From Otis tarda (lineage: Eukaryota > Chordata > Aves > Otidiformes > Otididae): DNA of 64,000 nucleotides. Each line of letters begins with the position of its first letter. The stretch's first letter is position 1. Made by a program: the position numbers and the translations under genes. The stretch covers positions 46,941,371 through 47,005,370 of the forward strand of contig CM048557.1 in the NCBI GenBank assembly GCA_026413225.1. The letters are read 5' to 3'. This document shows positions 12,356 through 24,318 of this stretch, in pieces. The notes beneath the pieces were generated by a model, which saw nothing but the letters and a program-made list of their open reading frames with translations, did not search any database and was not told where the DNA came from.

Positions 12356-13189
12356 CCCTTGCTTTGGTGCTTTTGTGTGTGTATCTTCCATCTGTTTTAT
12401 TTAAACAGCTTAATTCTCACTTCATGAGAATTTTCTGTCCCTAGACTTCCCATCATTTGTCTTATGTAGGTAGGGAGACACACTGGTCCAGCAATGAAGT
12501 GTCCACTGCAGTTTTTTAAGGGAAACTGTAGTTTTTTATTATGAAAAGAGAATGAGACAGTAAGTACAGGATTTTGATGCTGAGTGTTTAAAAGGATGCT
12601 GAGAAAAGCCTGATGAATCTCAGCAGGATGGACATCCAAAGTAAGTGGCATAACACAGGAGGTTTATTGGCCAAAGTGGTGTCTTACCAAGGTGCAATGC
12701 CTGTGCCAGTAGCTGCATTCTCACGTGTGCCTTCTTTTGGGTGTTGTCTTGAGAGGGCTACAAAATGCAGATGGACATTAGGATGCCCTTATTTCTGAAC
12801 TTGTATTGTATCAAGTAGCACTGTATGCTGCTGTGATGTCCTGTCTTTTACCATGTGGTTTGTTATCATCACACAGTATGACAACATCAGGCATGTTAGA
12901 AGTGTGCCTGTTATTAACCCTTATGTTGCCAACACCCATCTCCCTTCTAGTTTTGCCTGCCGTGCCATTTGTTGTTCAGCAGCCCAGAAGTGATCTCTGT
13001 AATGGTGAGTAGTTAAAATAGTCTAAAACGTAAAGCTTGAACTGTCCAATCAAGTTTTATTTAACTTTTTCTGTGTGAAGTGGTTGCTAGGAATCCTCCA
13101 ATACAGACAAACTGCAGAGTTATGGGACCATTAGTGCTAGCACACATTTTTGGGGCAAGTGTTTATGGAAAAGGGAGTTGGGTGCTTGG

Positions 13190-13310
13190 GGGTTTATTCC
13201 TGGCTCTACTACAGAATGCTGTGTACCTTTGGAAACAAGTGATTAAAAGCACTTTTTTTTTTGATCTCTGAATATCTCCGTGCTTCAGTTTGTCCTTCAT
13301 GCTCACTTAG
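13190..13310 (+). repeat. MIR-like SINE relic
   Basis: The block GGCTCTACTACAGAATGCTGT, then a CTTTGG-CAAGTGATTAAA stretch, then CTCCGTGCTTCAGTTTGTCC follows the core order of MIR-type SINEs (deficient CTTGGGCAAGTCACTTAA, CTCTGTGCCTCAGTTT). A short T insertion lies between. The match is from memory and diverged. Confidence 0.45.
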
Positions 13311-13384
13311 TGGATGGTGAGGTTTCATGGCTGCTTGTAGAGTGTTTAGGTTTGGAGCTGAAGAGTATGGAGAGTGAGGACCAA

Positions 13385-14735
13385 ATATTCAGCTCTTCTT
13401 CAGCTGAACACACCCAGCTCTCCCAGCTTCTTTGCATATCATGCTCCAGCCCCAACCATCATGATTGTTCTCCAGTAGTGAAAGCTAATTGTGTACTGAA
13501 CTGTGTTGGCAAAAGCATAAACCGCAGGTCAAGAGATGGGATTATTTCCCCATACTCAGCACTCGTGGGACTACATCTACCTACTGTGCCCAGTTCTGGA
13601 ACCCCCAGCACAAGAAAGATATTGGCAAATTGGAGCAAATTCAGTGAAGAACCCCTGAGGAATATAGTTAGTAGCTGACTGCCGCTGGGTTGTTGTACCA
13701 CTGACCACTAGCCGCCGAGTGCAGTGGTTCAGACAGTTTTCCATGCGATCTGCTGTACACCCATCTGGTTCCAACTCTCTGTAAATTGTTTACGGTTATA
13801 TTATTGGAGACTGTTTCAAAAGCTGTACTCTCTTTTTCTTAGGCAATCCAGCTGATTTTTCCCTTGGTGAATCCACGCTGGCTGTTCCCACTCACTTTTT
13901 GGTCATTCGTATGCTTGGAAATGAGTGACAGGAGGATTTGCGACATAACCTTCCCAGGGAATGATGCTAGGCTGGCCAGTCTGTAATTTACTGAATCTTC
14001 CTTCTTGAAGACAGGTGTGACATTTGCCTGTTTCCAATCCTCAGAAGCCTCCTCAAGTCACTGTGACCTTTCCAACATGACAGAGAGTGACCTCACAGTG
14101 ACATCAGCCGTTGTTGCATCCCTCAGTGCTGTTGGGGCAACTTCTTTGGTCCCAGGGACTTGAGCATCCCTGATTTGCTTAAATGGTCCCTAAGTGAGTC
14201 TTCCTCTGCTGTGGGTAGTACTTCTGTTCCCCGGATCCTTTCACTGGGGTCATGGAAAAGGAAGGCTGAGAACAGTCCTTGCCAGTGAAGACGAAGGCAA
14301 AAAAGGCATCAGAGGACCTAAGTGTTTCTATGCCTTCTACCACTAGTCCCCTGTCCCATTCAGCTTAGTACCCACAATACCCTTGGTCATCTGCTTGCTA
14401 CCAGTGTGCGTTCAGAAGCACTTCTTGCTGTCTTTCACATTTTGTGAATTTTCGTGCAATTTCAAGCTTTTCTAATTTTTGTCTTGACACACACAGGCAG
14501 AGTTTCAATAGTCCTCCTGGGGAGCACACCCCAACTTTCACCTTCCATTTGCTTCCTTTTGTCTTTGAGCTCTGTCAGGAGTTTCCCATTCAGCCACCTG
14601 CTGCTTTCCACACCCGCTTGGCTTCCCGCACAATTGAATTGGACTGTTCTTGTGCTTTGAGGAGTTTGTTCTTTAAGATCAGCCAGGTCTCCTGGGCCCC
14701 TTTGCTGGATTATCCCATGTAAGTGCTCAGCGAAT
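13385..14735 (-). mobile_element. Old CR1 LINE, minus strand, with internal inversion
   Basis: On the + strand, 13395-13475 is the complement of the CR1 LFSLEKRR and LERVQRR region. 13695-14735 is the complement of the reverse transcriptase back into the end of the endonuclease (GTGAATCCACGCTGGCTG corresponds to SQHGFTKG, and the minus frame around 14600 reads RWLNGKLLTELK). Between them, 13478-13685 reads in the opposite sense. The copy has many stops and shifts. A 5' truncation lies at about 14735. Confidence 0.75.
13478..13685 (+). mobile_element. Inverted CR1 thumb segment within the minus-strand CR1
   Basis: The + strand encodes the CR1 motifs GKSINRRSRDGIISPYSALV (compare KRS-ASRSREGILPLYSALV) followed by a PSSGTP-STRKI stretch. 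In an intact minus-strand element this segment would sit at exactly this position but in the other orientation, so a local inversion is the simplest reading. Confidence 0.65.
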
Positions 14736-17700
14736 GACTTCTTAAAGCTCTCCAGTGATTTTTCTGTCACCATAATTGTGCTAGGAAAATGGTTCTGTTT
14801 GTAAACTGATTTATATGTCATTTCAGATTGGATTGTTGTTCTCTGTAATTTTTGTCTCTCTCCATGTTAAACACGTTATACCTCTTCTCTCTATTTCCAT
14901 GTAAGTCTTTTCTGTCTGCTTTATAGCCTCTTTTTGCCGGACTCTGTCCAGATGTTTTCACGTGCTTTATTTGATGGGATTTTTTGTTTCTTTTTTCTTT
15001 TTTTTTTTTTTTTTTCCTGACACCTCCCTTTTTTATACTGTCAGAGGTAAATAATCAAATGGAAAGGGCAAGAGGCACAAACCTTTTTTTTTGTTCTGCC
15101 ATTGAGTTATTTCATGACAAAAGCAAATTGCTATCTCTATTTCTTATCTCTAAAATGGGTCTCAAATTCAATAGAAGGAGTTGAAATTCTTTTTGAAGAT
15201 CATAGACAACAGACTGATTTTATTCAATCGCATTTAGTACACTCTTCATCTTAGGATTGGTTTGAGATTCTGTCACAAACTATTCTCTCACTTAATGGTT
15301 GTCAAACTTATCAGCAGATGCTGCCAGCCTTCAAAATTCTATGCTATGCACCATGTACCTTTATCCTCAGACTTCTGATAACATTGCTGTTGAAAATCCA
15401 CCTGAAATGATACTGTGGGCTAACTGTAGATTAATTGCCAAGAGCCTGATGATCACCACATATTTAGAAACTGAACTAATCAAGTTACATACTGTGTGTA
15501 ACAGTGTTGCCAGCACTTCATGATGGAGATTTTTTGCCATTGCTCAAGAGACTGAAGACACAGGTTTCTTGTTTCAAACCCACCCTCTCCAACCCTCCCA
15601 TGATTAAAAGAATGAGCAACTATCAATACTCTAGTCCTCCAGACTCTACGGGGAAAAATCCAGCTTTATATTGTAATTGTATGAAGAGGAGACTAGTTTA
15701 AGTCACAATTAATCTGTTTAATTATAGTACTATATTCCCCAGTCATACACAAAAATCTTGTTGTGTGTGGTGCTGTCCAAAGATAGAACAAAAGGCTTTC
15801 ATTCTAAGTGATTTGGGTCTCTAAAGCGTGGCCCTCTGTGGCCTCTATTAAAGATATCTTTCTATAATTGGTAGAACCTCAAGTACTGCACGTAGACAGA
15901 ATGTCCTGGAAGACTGTAACCTGCAGGAAGAGGCGAGTGAGATGAGGACTTGTTGGTATATTAGCAGCACATGGTATGATACCAAATTCCTGTGTGCCTT
16001 CCCAGTTCAGGTATGTGTTGCAAGAGGCAGATAGCTTAGTTTAGAAAAGTCTCTAGATCAGGAAATTACTTGTACCTTCAGACAAGTCGCTTCTGGAATG
16101 AATAAGATTGGAGAGGGATATGCTGGGTGTTGTGGAAAGGTGCTATAACAAGGAATTTAAAATCGGTATTTGGACATGCACACAGTAGTAAAATACTGGT
16201 TAAACCCAGTATTAAAAGTTTGTCTTGTCTATATACTGGGCTTTCCCTTGTACTCGTTTTCCTGCGCTAAAGCGTTATGGTGAATAGTGGCAGTACATGG
16301 TGTGCACCTGCATGTCTGTCTGTCTGAGATCTGGTTTTATAGTAGCCTTGCAGAGAGGGAAGAGAAGACAGGCGAGGCAGCCTTTGCTTTACGTCTCTGC
16401 TGAAGTCAACCACACAGTACTTATTCTAATGCTGTTGGTGTTGTGTCTAATCTCAAACGTGAGCAGACATAGGGCTTAGTAAATTGATGACCTCACTGTC
16501 TTCCCATATTTCTCTCCTGATAACTAGATGGCTAAGAGGCTCAGGCAGTGATAAGCTGGAAGACTCAAGCTCACCTAAATAAAGCTTGCATTTTGGGTAG
16601 CTTAGTATGATTAATTTTTTCCCTGAAGTCTTGGCTTCAAATCCTGGTGAGACCATAAGTAAAAAAGGCATGTGAAGGTCTTCAGTTTTTCCCTGCTTGG
16701 TGTTTATCCCTATGGCAGAGGTAGCCCAGGAAATTTGGTGTATTGCAGGCCCAGGAGAATAAAGGGGATTGTGAAGAAGGGCTGTGTGAAAAGATGCGTC
16801 ACAGACTGGCACACAGCTCTCCTATACTTTTCTGAAAGCCAAGCAAGCATGTGCTCAGACACTTGGAAAGTTTGCATATTTACACACTCTGGTTGTGCGC
16901 CCTCCCCGAACTCTCTGCTCCTGTGCCACGATGGCACTTGCTGGCTCCTGGAGTGATAATGTCTGCTGGCTTCTGCCTGTACCCAGCACAAGTGAAGCCC
17001 TTTGTGGAGCCGAGGCTCATGCTGTCTGTGACAGTGTTTTCGTAAGGCGCAAACTTTTATTCTTCACCTCGTTCCTTTGAACTCTGCGCACTGCTCTCTG
17101 AATACTAACACCAGCCTATAAATTATCCAGCAAGGCTCTGGCACTTTAGCAGCCTGTGTTTTCAGTGGCGTGCATGCATAATCAATCCAGGAGGCTGCCT
17201 CTGCTTTTAACTCAGGCGATTGCAGAGACCTTAGACTTTCAGAGTTTTCAATCACAGCTGCCTGTATGTTCGTTCACTTCTCTGCCTGCCTTCTCTTTTG
17301 CCACCCACACACACACCTTTGCATCTGGCTGGGTAGCATGTCATGTCACAGTGTAACCTGCCATAAGTTTGAGGGTGATGATATAGGTAACCTTCCTATG
17401 AAGTGTGGGAGCAACAGGTCAACTTTCATATAGGGGATCGTGCATCAGATTTTGAAAGGCTCCATCCTGACTCACTGTTTGAGGATTGAGGGTGTGGGTG
17501 TCTTTGTCCTCTGGTGTGCCTCATTGGTCAGCCTACTGAGCAGGTGCTACTCTTTTTCTTCTCTCATTTTCCAGGTGAAGGTGAAACTCTTAGCATCATA
17601 AAAGTTGTGACTCATTGCTCTTAGTTTCTTTAAGTAGCTGGAAAGTTGCCTTACAAAGTTGCCTGCTGGCTCTTCAGAGTTTGAACTCTGAAGAGGTAAA

Positions 17701-18047
17701 TGGCTGCTCTGGTATTGGGCTCCTGGGGTTGACTCCTCTTGCCTCAGAACTTCTTGGTGTCCTTACTTAGCTTTGTCTGCAGCCAAAATGCCTCAGCTGA
17801 ATCTTTTTTCTTTTATGTTCTAGGGATAAGTTGCCCCAGAACAGTCAGCCCAAACCTTTGTCTGAACTTTAAATGGAGTCAGCCTTGATTATCAAGGCTT
17901 CACCTCTCTCTTCCAGTCAGTTCTTAGTAAGGCACCCTCTTAACGTGAGCACATCATCATGCACCCCTGCAAAGAGGTTTGGTAATTACTTCCTATATGA
18001 GCAGTCAGTTCCCAGTGAAAGTCTGTGCTATTTGAGAGGAGGAGACG
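14736..18047. other. Unique non-coding sequence
   Basis: The interval contains a T run at about 14998-15015 and a well-preserved-looking stretch at 17040-17340 (homeodomain- and GCATGCAT-type motifs, short CA run). No exon or transposon is recognised. Confidence 0.5.
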
Positions 18048-19835
18048 TAGAATCATAGAATACCAGTTGGAAGGAAACTGGTCCAAAGATCATCTGGTCC
18101 AGACTTTCTTGGCAAAAGCATGACCTAGACAAGATGGCCCAGCACCCTGTCCAGCTGAATCTTAAGTGTCCAATGTTGGGGAATCCACCACTTTCTTGGG
18201 GAGATTATGCTAATGGCTGATTGTTCTCATTGTGAAAAATTTTCCTCGTGTCCAGTCAGAATCTCCCGAGGAGTGGCTTGTACCCATTACCCCTCATCTT
18301 TTCCGTGTGACTCCTTGTAAAAAGAGAGTCTCCATCTGCTTTGTAGCCACCCTTTAAATTCTGGAACATGGTGAGAAGCCTTCTTTTTTCAAGGCTGAAC
18401 AGACCCAGTTTTCTCAGCCTTTCCTCATACAGCAGGCTTCCCACTCCTTTGATCATCTTTGTGGCCCTTCTCTGGACCCTCTCCAGCCTGTCCACATTTT
18501 TTTTTTTTTGTATAGCAGGGACCAAAACTGAACACAGTATTCCATCTGTGGCCTGACAAGTGCCGAGTAGAGTGGGATAATGACTTATTTATCTCTGCTG
18601 GTGATGCCCTCATAGATGTAACCCAGAATCTTGATGGCTTTCTTTGCTGCAGCAGCACACTATTCACTCATATTGGGCTTGTTGTCCACCAGGACCCCCA
18701 GGTCCCTTTCCATAGAGCTGCTCCCCACCGGGGTAGATCCCAGCCTGAGCTGCACTCCTGGATTATGTTTTTCCAGGTGCAAGACCTTCCATTTGTCTTC
18801 ACTGAACTTCATAAGGTTCTTGTTAGCCCTTCCAGCTTATCTAGGTCTCCTTGCAGCGTGCCTCTCCCTTCCAAAGTGTCCACTTCCCCACTCAGTTTGG
18901 TATCATTGGCAAACTTCATCAGGGTACACTTGATCCCATCATCCAGGTCACCTGTGAAGATATTAAATAGCATTGGGCCCAGTATCAATCCCCAGGGGAC
19001 CTCACTTGTGACAGGTTGCCAGTTTGAAAAGGAGCTACTTACCACAACCCTCTGGGTGCAGCCTGTCAGCCAGTTCCCCACTCACTGCACAGACCACTTC
19101 TCTAGACTATAACACATCTGTTTCTCTAGGAGGAGGCTGTGGGAAACCACGTCGAAAGCCTTGGAGAAATCCGGGTAGACCATGTCCCCCACTTGCCCCA
19201 CATCAGCTAAGCAGGTTACTTTGTCATAGAAGGCAATCAGGTTTGTCAAGCACAATCTGCCCTTAGTGAATCCATGCTGGCTTTTCCAATCATGTGCTTC
19301 GTTTGACTTGTGATAGCCACCAGGAAGATTCATTCTGTAACTTTCCCAGGGACTGAAGTAAGTTTGAAGGGCCTATAATTTCCTGGATCGTCCTTTAAAC
19401 CCGTCTTGTAGATGGAGGTGACCTTAGCCTTCTTCCGGTCTTCTGGTTCTTCTGACTGGATGCAGAGCTCCAGTTCCTCCTGTTTGTTCCACAGGCTGCT
19501 TGCACTGGTATACATAAGCTTGAGGTGGTTGGTCTTCTGTTCTCATCCTGGGAGGCAACTAAGGAACATTTGTCACTGCTCTGGTTTGCCTGGCTTATTC
19601 CCTGGTTGGTTGCCATGGTGTGAGCATTGCCACTTTGGACCCTGACCCCCAAGTCCTTCAGTTTAAAGTCCACCTCACCAAGTTGGCCAGTCTGATCTCT
19701 TGCCTCTTCTAGACAGATGGATCCCATCCCTCCTTAACAGGCTATAGTCATCAAAGAATGTCCTGTTGTCATAAAAGCCAAAAAGCTCATGACTGCACCG
19801 TCCATGAAGCCAGAAGTTGTGACTGGGAACTGGCA
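18048..19835 (-). mobile_element. CR1 LINE, minus strand, retaining ORF1 end and ORF2 RT but lacking most of EN
   Basis: The 3' tail complement AATCATAGAAT is at 18048-18061. Going upstream on the minus strand are the thumb block ([16 protein letters not shown]), the RT core (WGLILGPMLFNIFTGDLDD), FAND in place of the catalytic FADD box, the fingers region (NLIAFYDKVT, HGFTKG) and DPGNYRPFKLTSVPGKV. Then at about 19445 it jumps directly to the start of the endonuclease (MYTSASSLWNKQEELE) and to the end of ORF1, an esterase-like domain with GFYDN and DGIHLS (19711-19728). About 1 kb or more of ORF2 is missing and stops interrupt it, so it is not functional. Confidence 0.85.
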
Positions 19836-21933
19836 GTGCTAGATCTCAAAGGAGTATATGGGGAAAATTAAAGGAATCTAATAAATGATTTAATTGTACT
19901 GGAGATGTGGTTGGGGCTAAGAGCATATGTGTTAGTCTAGTAGCAAAAGAAGCCAGAGGAAGTGGCAGTAGGTTAAGAAATAGGAAATTTTACGAGCATG
20001 AGAGAGAAACATGAAGGAAATTACCAAGCTTTGGGTGAGGGAAAAAGATACAGGCAAGTAGGAAATGTGGAGGGGGATGTAGCTGGGAGGGAGAAGGACT
20101 AGGAAAAAAGTCTCTTGAGTGAAGAGAGCGAGTAAAAACAGCAGAAAGCTGCTTTGATTTATGTAGTGTACATCTCACAGAGCTTTGTGTGTGTGCTGAC
20201 CCCGCTGACAGCTGCACAAGCTGTGCAAAAGCCTGGCTGACTTGGCGTGGAAAAGGAAAGAGGAGAGCCAGGAGGCAGCACTGGAGGGGGTGTCCGGAAC
20301 GAGCAGGGTGGGAAAGGCGACAAACTCTGGGAAGAGAAAGAACACTAGGCCGTGGGTTGGATGTGGGGAAAGCATAGAGAAATGTGGAAGCAAAAAATTA
20401 AGTGACAAGACTTCTTTTGAGGAGGAACAAAATCCCCAAAGAAATGTAATGCTTTTAATATTTTTATTCTTTGATGTAAAAACAACCCCCAAAACATTCA
20501 ACATACCTTCCCCCTAGGTGTGTGATTGGAGAGGTAGGTTGCAGAATGAATCATAGATGGCTCATGTTTCTAGGGTAGAGTGTGTGAAAAAGCAGATCGC
20601 GTGCTTTACTGAAATAAGAAGAAAGAGACCGTAACCAGTGTTGACACTGTCTGTTGAGTGTTGAATACGTTTTTTGTGCCTGATGGGAAATGTATGTTTA
20701 TTTCAGGCAGAGGATTTTCAGTACGTGTGTGGTGTTTAAGGAGCGCCCAGCAGCTTCATTTTACTTAGCTGAAAAAAGAAGTGCTCTCATTGGTCTCACT
20801 TGCTAATATTTGAGTTTCTGCAGTTACACTTCCATATGTATTTTTCCTTCCTGATTTGTATGGGAATTGTATGTCTAATCCAGCTCAACGAGCAGAGGAA
20901 CTGACTGCTTACAAGACAAACAGTAAAACTGACTTGACACAAAATGCTGTCAAATGCATGGAGTAAGCATTTAGGTGAAAGGCACTTCACCTTCTGAACT
21001 TTCAGTTCTATTAAATTTGGACGTTGCTTGTAACAATAGCAAATAAAAAAAGACTCAAATAGAATAATTTAAATTGGCAGTATCCTTAAATGGAACATAA
21101 TTTGCCAATGACAGTTATTTTAGCATCTAAGATAAGTAGCAAGAAAGCTTTGTAGGTTTTTGTTGTTGTTTTAAGATGGGCTTAAAATCAGTATAAGATC
21201 TGTTAAAATTTAGAAACTTGCACTTGTTTTTTAAAGCCTGCTAGAGAAGAAGATGCCGATTTTTTTATTCAATTATTTTCAACTGCCTTGATCCCAGTTT
21301 TTTTTTTTTTTAATATAAAAATGTGTGTCCATGGTGGAAAGGTTTGAGGAAGCGTATTTTGGACCACTGAAATTACTGGACAGGCTAATAATTCATAGTG
21401 AGGAGAAAGACAAAAGACATGGATCAACTACATAGAGGATTGCAGGAAATAAAGAACATGGAAAGGCATTATGAAGAAATGAAAAGAGGATGCAGGTTTG
21501 TATGGGATAAGGGGATGTTCCTCCTTTTATCTCTGTGACTCTGAGTATTACAGTCTGATCAAGTTCCTGGGAATGACTTGACATGTAGCTTGTAACTGGA
21601 AGGACAAAGCATGGATGTATGGTTTTGGGAGGGAGGATGTAGTGAGCACAACCAGGTATGGATAACATTATTGTGGTGTGGCTCCCTCATTTCCCACTGT
21701 GGGCCTTGGCAGCTCTCCTGTGGGATGTCTGTTGCAGCCAGCCCTGCCCCTCTTTCCTGAGGCTGGCTTCATCTACTCTTGGTTCATTTCCTTCTCTGGC
21801 AAAACTGGAGTTGGCAAGAAGATGCATGCTGGCCCTTGTCACTTTTCTTCTGGATGCCACTGCTTTTCAAAGACCCTGAGTACCTTTTCTCTGGTTAAAA
21901 CTAGGAATGAAAACACACCTTCCATCAAATTAT
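19836..21933. other. Unique non-coding sequence
   Basis: T/A runs lie near 21298 and 20450. A short stretch at 20160-20260 (CAGCTG-type E-boxes, CTGACAGCTGCACAAGCTG) may be regulatory. No exon is supported. Confidence 0.45.
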
Positions 21934-24318
21934 AAGAATCATAGAATGGTTAGGGTTGCAAGGGGCCTTTAAAGGTCGTCTAGTCCAACCTCCCTGCAAG
22001 GAGCAGAGACATCTCCAACTAGATCAGGTTGCTCAGAGCCCCATCCAACCTGGCCTTGAATGTTTCCAGGGACGGGGCATCCTCCACCTCTCTGGGCAAC
22101 CTGTTCCAGTGTTCCACCACCCTCACTGTAAATAATTTTTTTTTTTTAATATCTACTCTGGTTCTACCTCCCTCTATTTTAAAACCATTACCCCTCATCC
22201 TATTATAACAGGCCCTGCTGAAGAGTTTTTCTGTATCTTTCCTTTTTAAGTATTGGAAGGCCTCTATAAGGTCTCCCCAGAGCCTTCTCTTCTCCAGGCT
22301 GAACAGCCCCAACTCTCTCTGCCTGTCCTCATAGGAAAGGTGCTCCAGCCCTCTTATCATCTTTGTGGCCCTCCTCTGGACTCTCTCCGACTGGTCCATG
22401 TCCTTCTGTCGTAGTTCGGCCCCGATCAGGACCAGACTACGCAGTCTCTCTCTCACTCCCCCCACCCTCCGAAAGAACAGGGAGAGAAAATATAAGGAAA
22501 ACGGCTCGAGGTTTGAGATAAGGACAGGGAGAAATCCTTAAAGTTACCGTCACGGGCAAAACAGACTCGACTTGGGAAAAACTATTCATTTATTACTACA
22601 AACAGCAGGATAATGAGACAGGGAACAAGATAACCTCCATCCACCCCTCCCTCTTCCCACGCCACGCTTAACACCATCTCTACTACCTTCCCCCCCCCGA
22701 GCGGCACAGGGGGAAAAGAGGGAATGGGGGTTGCAGTCAGTTCATCATACGTTGTTTCATGCCGCTGCTTCATGGTCGGGGGAAGAACTCCTCACATTCC
22801 TCCCCTGCTCCATCGTGGGGTCCCTCCCACGGGCCACAGTCCTTCGTGGAACTGCTCCGGCGTGGGTCATCTCTTCCATGGGGTGCAGTCCCTCCAGAAT
22901 GGCTGTCCCAGCGGGCCCTCCACGGGCCACAGCCGCCTTCAGGCATCCACCTCCCCCGGTGTGGGGTCCTTCACGGGCTCCAAGTGGATCTCTGCTCCTC
23001 CGTGGACCTCCATGGGCTTCAGGGGGACAACCCGCTCCACCATGGTCGTCACCACAGGCTACAGGGGAATCTTGGCCAGGAGCCGCATTACTCCTCCCCC
23101 TCCTTTCTGAACTGACCTTGGCGTCTGCAGCCGTTCCTCTCAACAGGGTGGTAGATGTCTCTCAGGATCTTTTTTACATCTTATTCACTTCTCATCTCCT
23201 TTCCACTTCTTGCAGCCAGGCCGGACCAAGTCAGGCCCAGTCGGCCGCCTGGCGAGAGGCCAGAGGGTGAGGCCTGCAAGGCCCATGAGGCCTGCGCCTC
23301 CCCCTCTGCGCCTCTGCCCCCGCTCAGCTTCTTCACATCTTCTCTTCTCTCTTTTTTTCTCTGTTTTCCCCTTCTTAAATACGTTATCGCAGAGGCGTTA
23401 TCACGGCACATTCTGCTGCCAATTGGCTCGACCTTGGCCAGCAGCAGGTCCGCCCTAGGCCTGGCCAAGTCCACTGAACAAAGGGGAGCGACTTCTAGCA
23501 GTTTCCTGCAGAAGCTACCACCTTAGGCCCCCCCTCACTAACAAAACCACGACACCTTCTTATGTTGGAGGCTCCAGAGCTGGACACAGTACTCTAGGTG
23601 GGGTCTCACCAGAGCAGAGAAGAGGGGGAGAATCCCCTCCCTCGACCTGCTGGCCACGCTCCTCTTGATGCAGCCCAGGATGTGGTTGGCCTTCTGGGCT
23701 GCAAGGGTGCATTGTTGGCTCATGTTGAGCTTCTCGTCCACCATTACTCCCAAATTCTTCTCCTCAGAGCTGCTGTCAATCCATTCTCCACCCAGGCTAT
23801 ATTTTTGTTTGGGATTGCCACGACCCACATGCAGGACTGTGCACTTGGCCTGGTTGAACTTCATGAGGTTTGCACAGGCCTACCTCTCCAGCCTGTCAAG
23901 GTCCCTCTGGATGGCATCCCTCCCCTCCAGTGTGTCAATGGCACCACACAGCTTGGTGTTGCCGGCGAATTTGCTGAGGGTGCACTCTATTCTGCTGTCC
24001 ATGTCACTGACAAAGATGTTAACAGGGCCAGGCCCAATATGGACCCCTGAGGAATGCCATTCGTCACCGGTCTCCACTTGGACATTGAGCCATTGACCAC
24101 CACTCTCTGAGTGTGACCATCCGGCCAATTCCCTGTCCACCATCCATCAAACCCATGTCTCTCCAGTTTAGAGAGAAGGATATTGTGTGGGACAGTGTCA
24201 AATGTTTTGCACAAGTCCAGGTAGATGACGTCAGTTGGTAGTCCCTTGTCCACTGATGCTGTCACCCCATCATAGAAGGCCACCAAATTAGTCAGGCATG
24301 ATCTTCCCTTAGTAAAGG
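21934..24318 (-). mobile_element. CR1 LINE, minus strand, split by a solo LTR
   Basis: The two halves, 21934-22406 and 23555-24318, join seamlessly into one CR1 copy once the LTR and one copy of CCTTC are removed. The minus-strand frame at 22019-22465 keeps the ORF2 C-terminus ([39 protein letters not shown]). The upstream half keeps GVMVDEKLNMSQQCTLA, SRSREGI and the RT core, where the FADD box has become FAGN. It is 5'-truncated at about 24318 near the QHGFTKG region. It is the least decayed CR1 here. Confidence 0.92.
22407..23554 (-). mobile_element. Solo LTR of an avian endogenous retrovirus (1148 bp), inserted in CR1
   Basis: Termini are TGTCGTAGTT...AACCACGACA, giving TG/CA ends and a near-perfect terminal inverted repeat. 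It is flanked by CCTTC at 22402-22406 and 23555-23559, a 5-bp target-site duplication, which fits class III (ERVL-like) insertion. Minus orientation is indicated by AATAAA read on the minus strand (22589-22594 complement) and TATTTAAG (23374-23381 complement). The middle contains degenerate GC-rich repeats built on GTGGGGTCC/CCACGGGCC. No internal gag, pol or env sequence remains. I recognise the family as a common avian LTR but cannot name it with certainty. Confidence 0.88.

Noticed and set aside
13385..14735. Twin-priming origin for the mixed-orientation CR1
   Set aside because: Twin priming inverts the 5' part relative to the 3' end; here both outer parts share the minus strand and only the middle is flipped.
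22019..22465. 148-codon minus-strand ORF as a host gene
   Set aside because: It is the end of CR1 ORF2, and its N-terminal codons run into the inserted LTR; it is a transposon remnant.
22731..23526. Overlapping ORFs of 118-179 codons on both strands
   Set aside because: They lie wholly within the solo LTR, where GC-rich repeats keep several frames open at once; no retroviral protein motif is visible.
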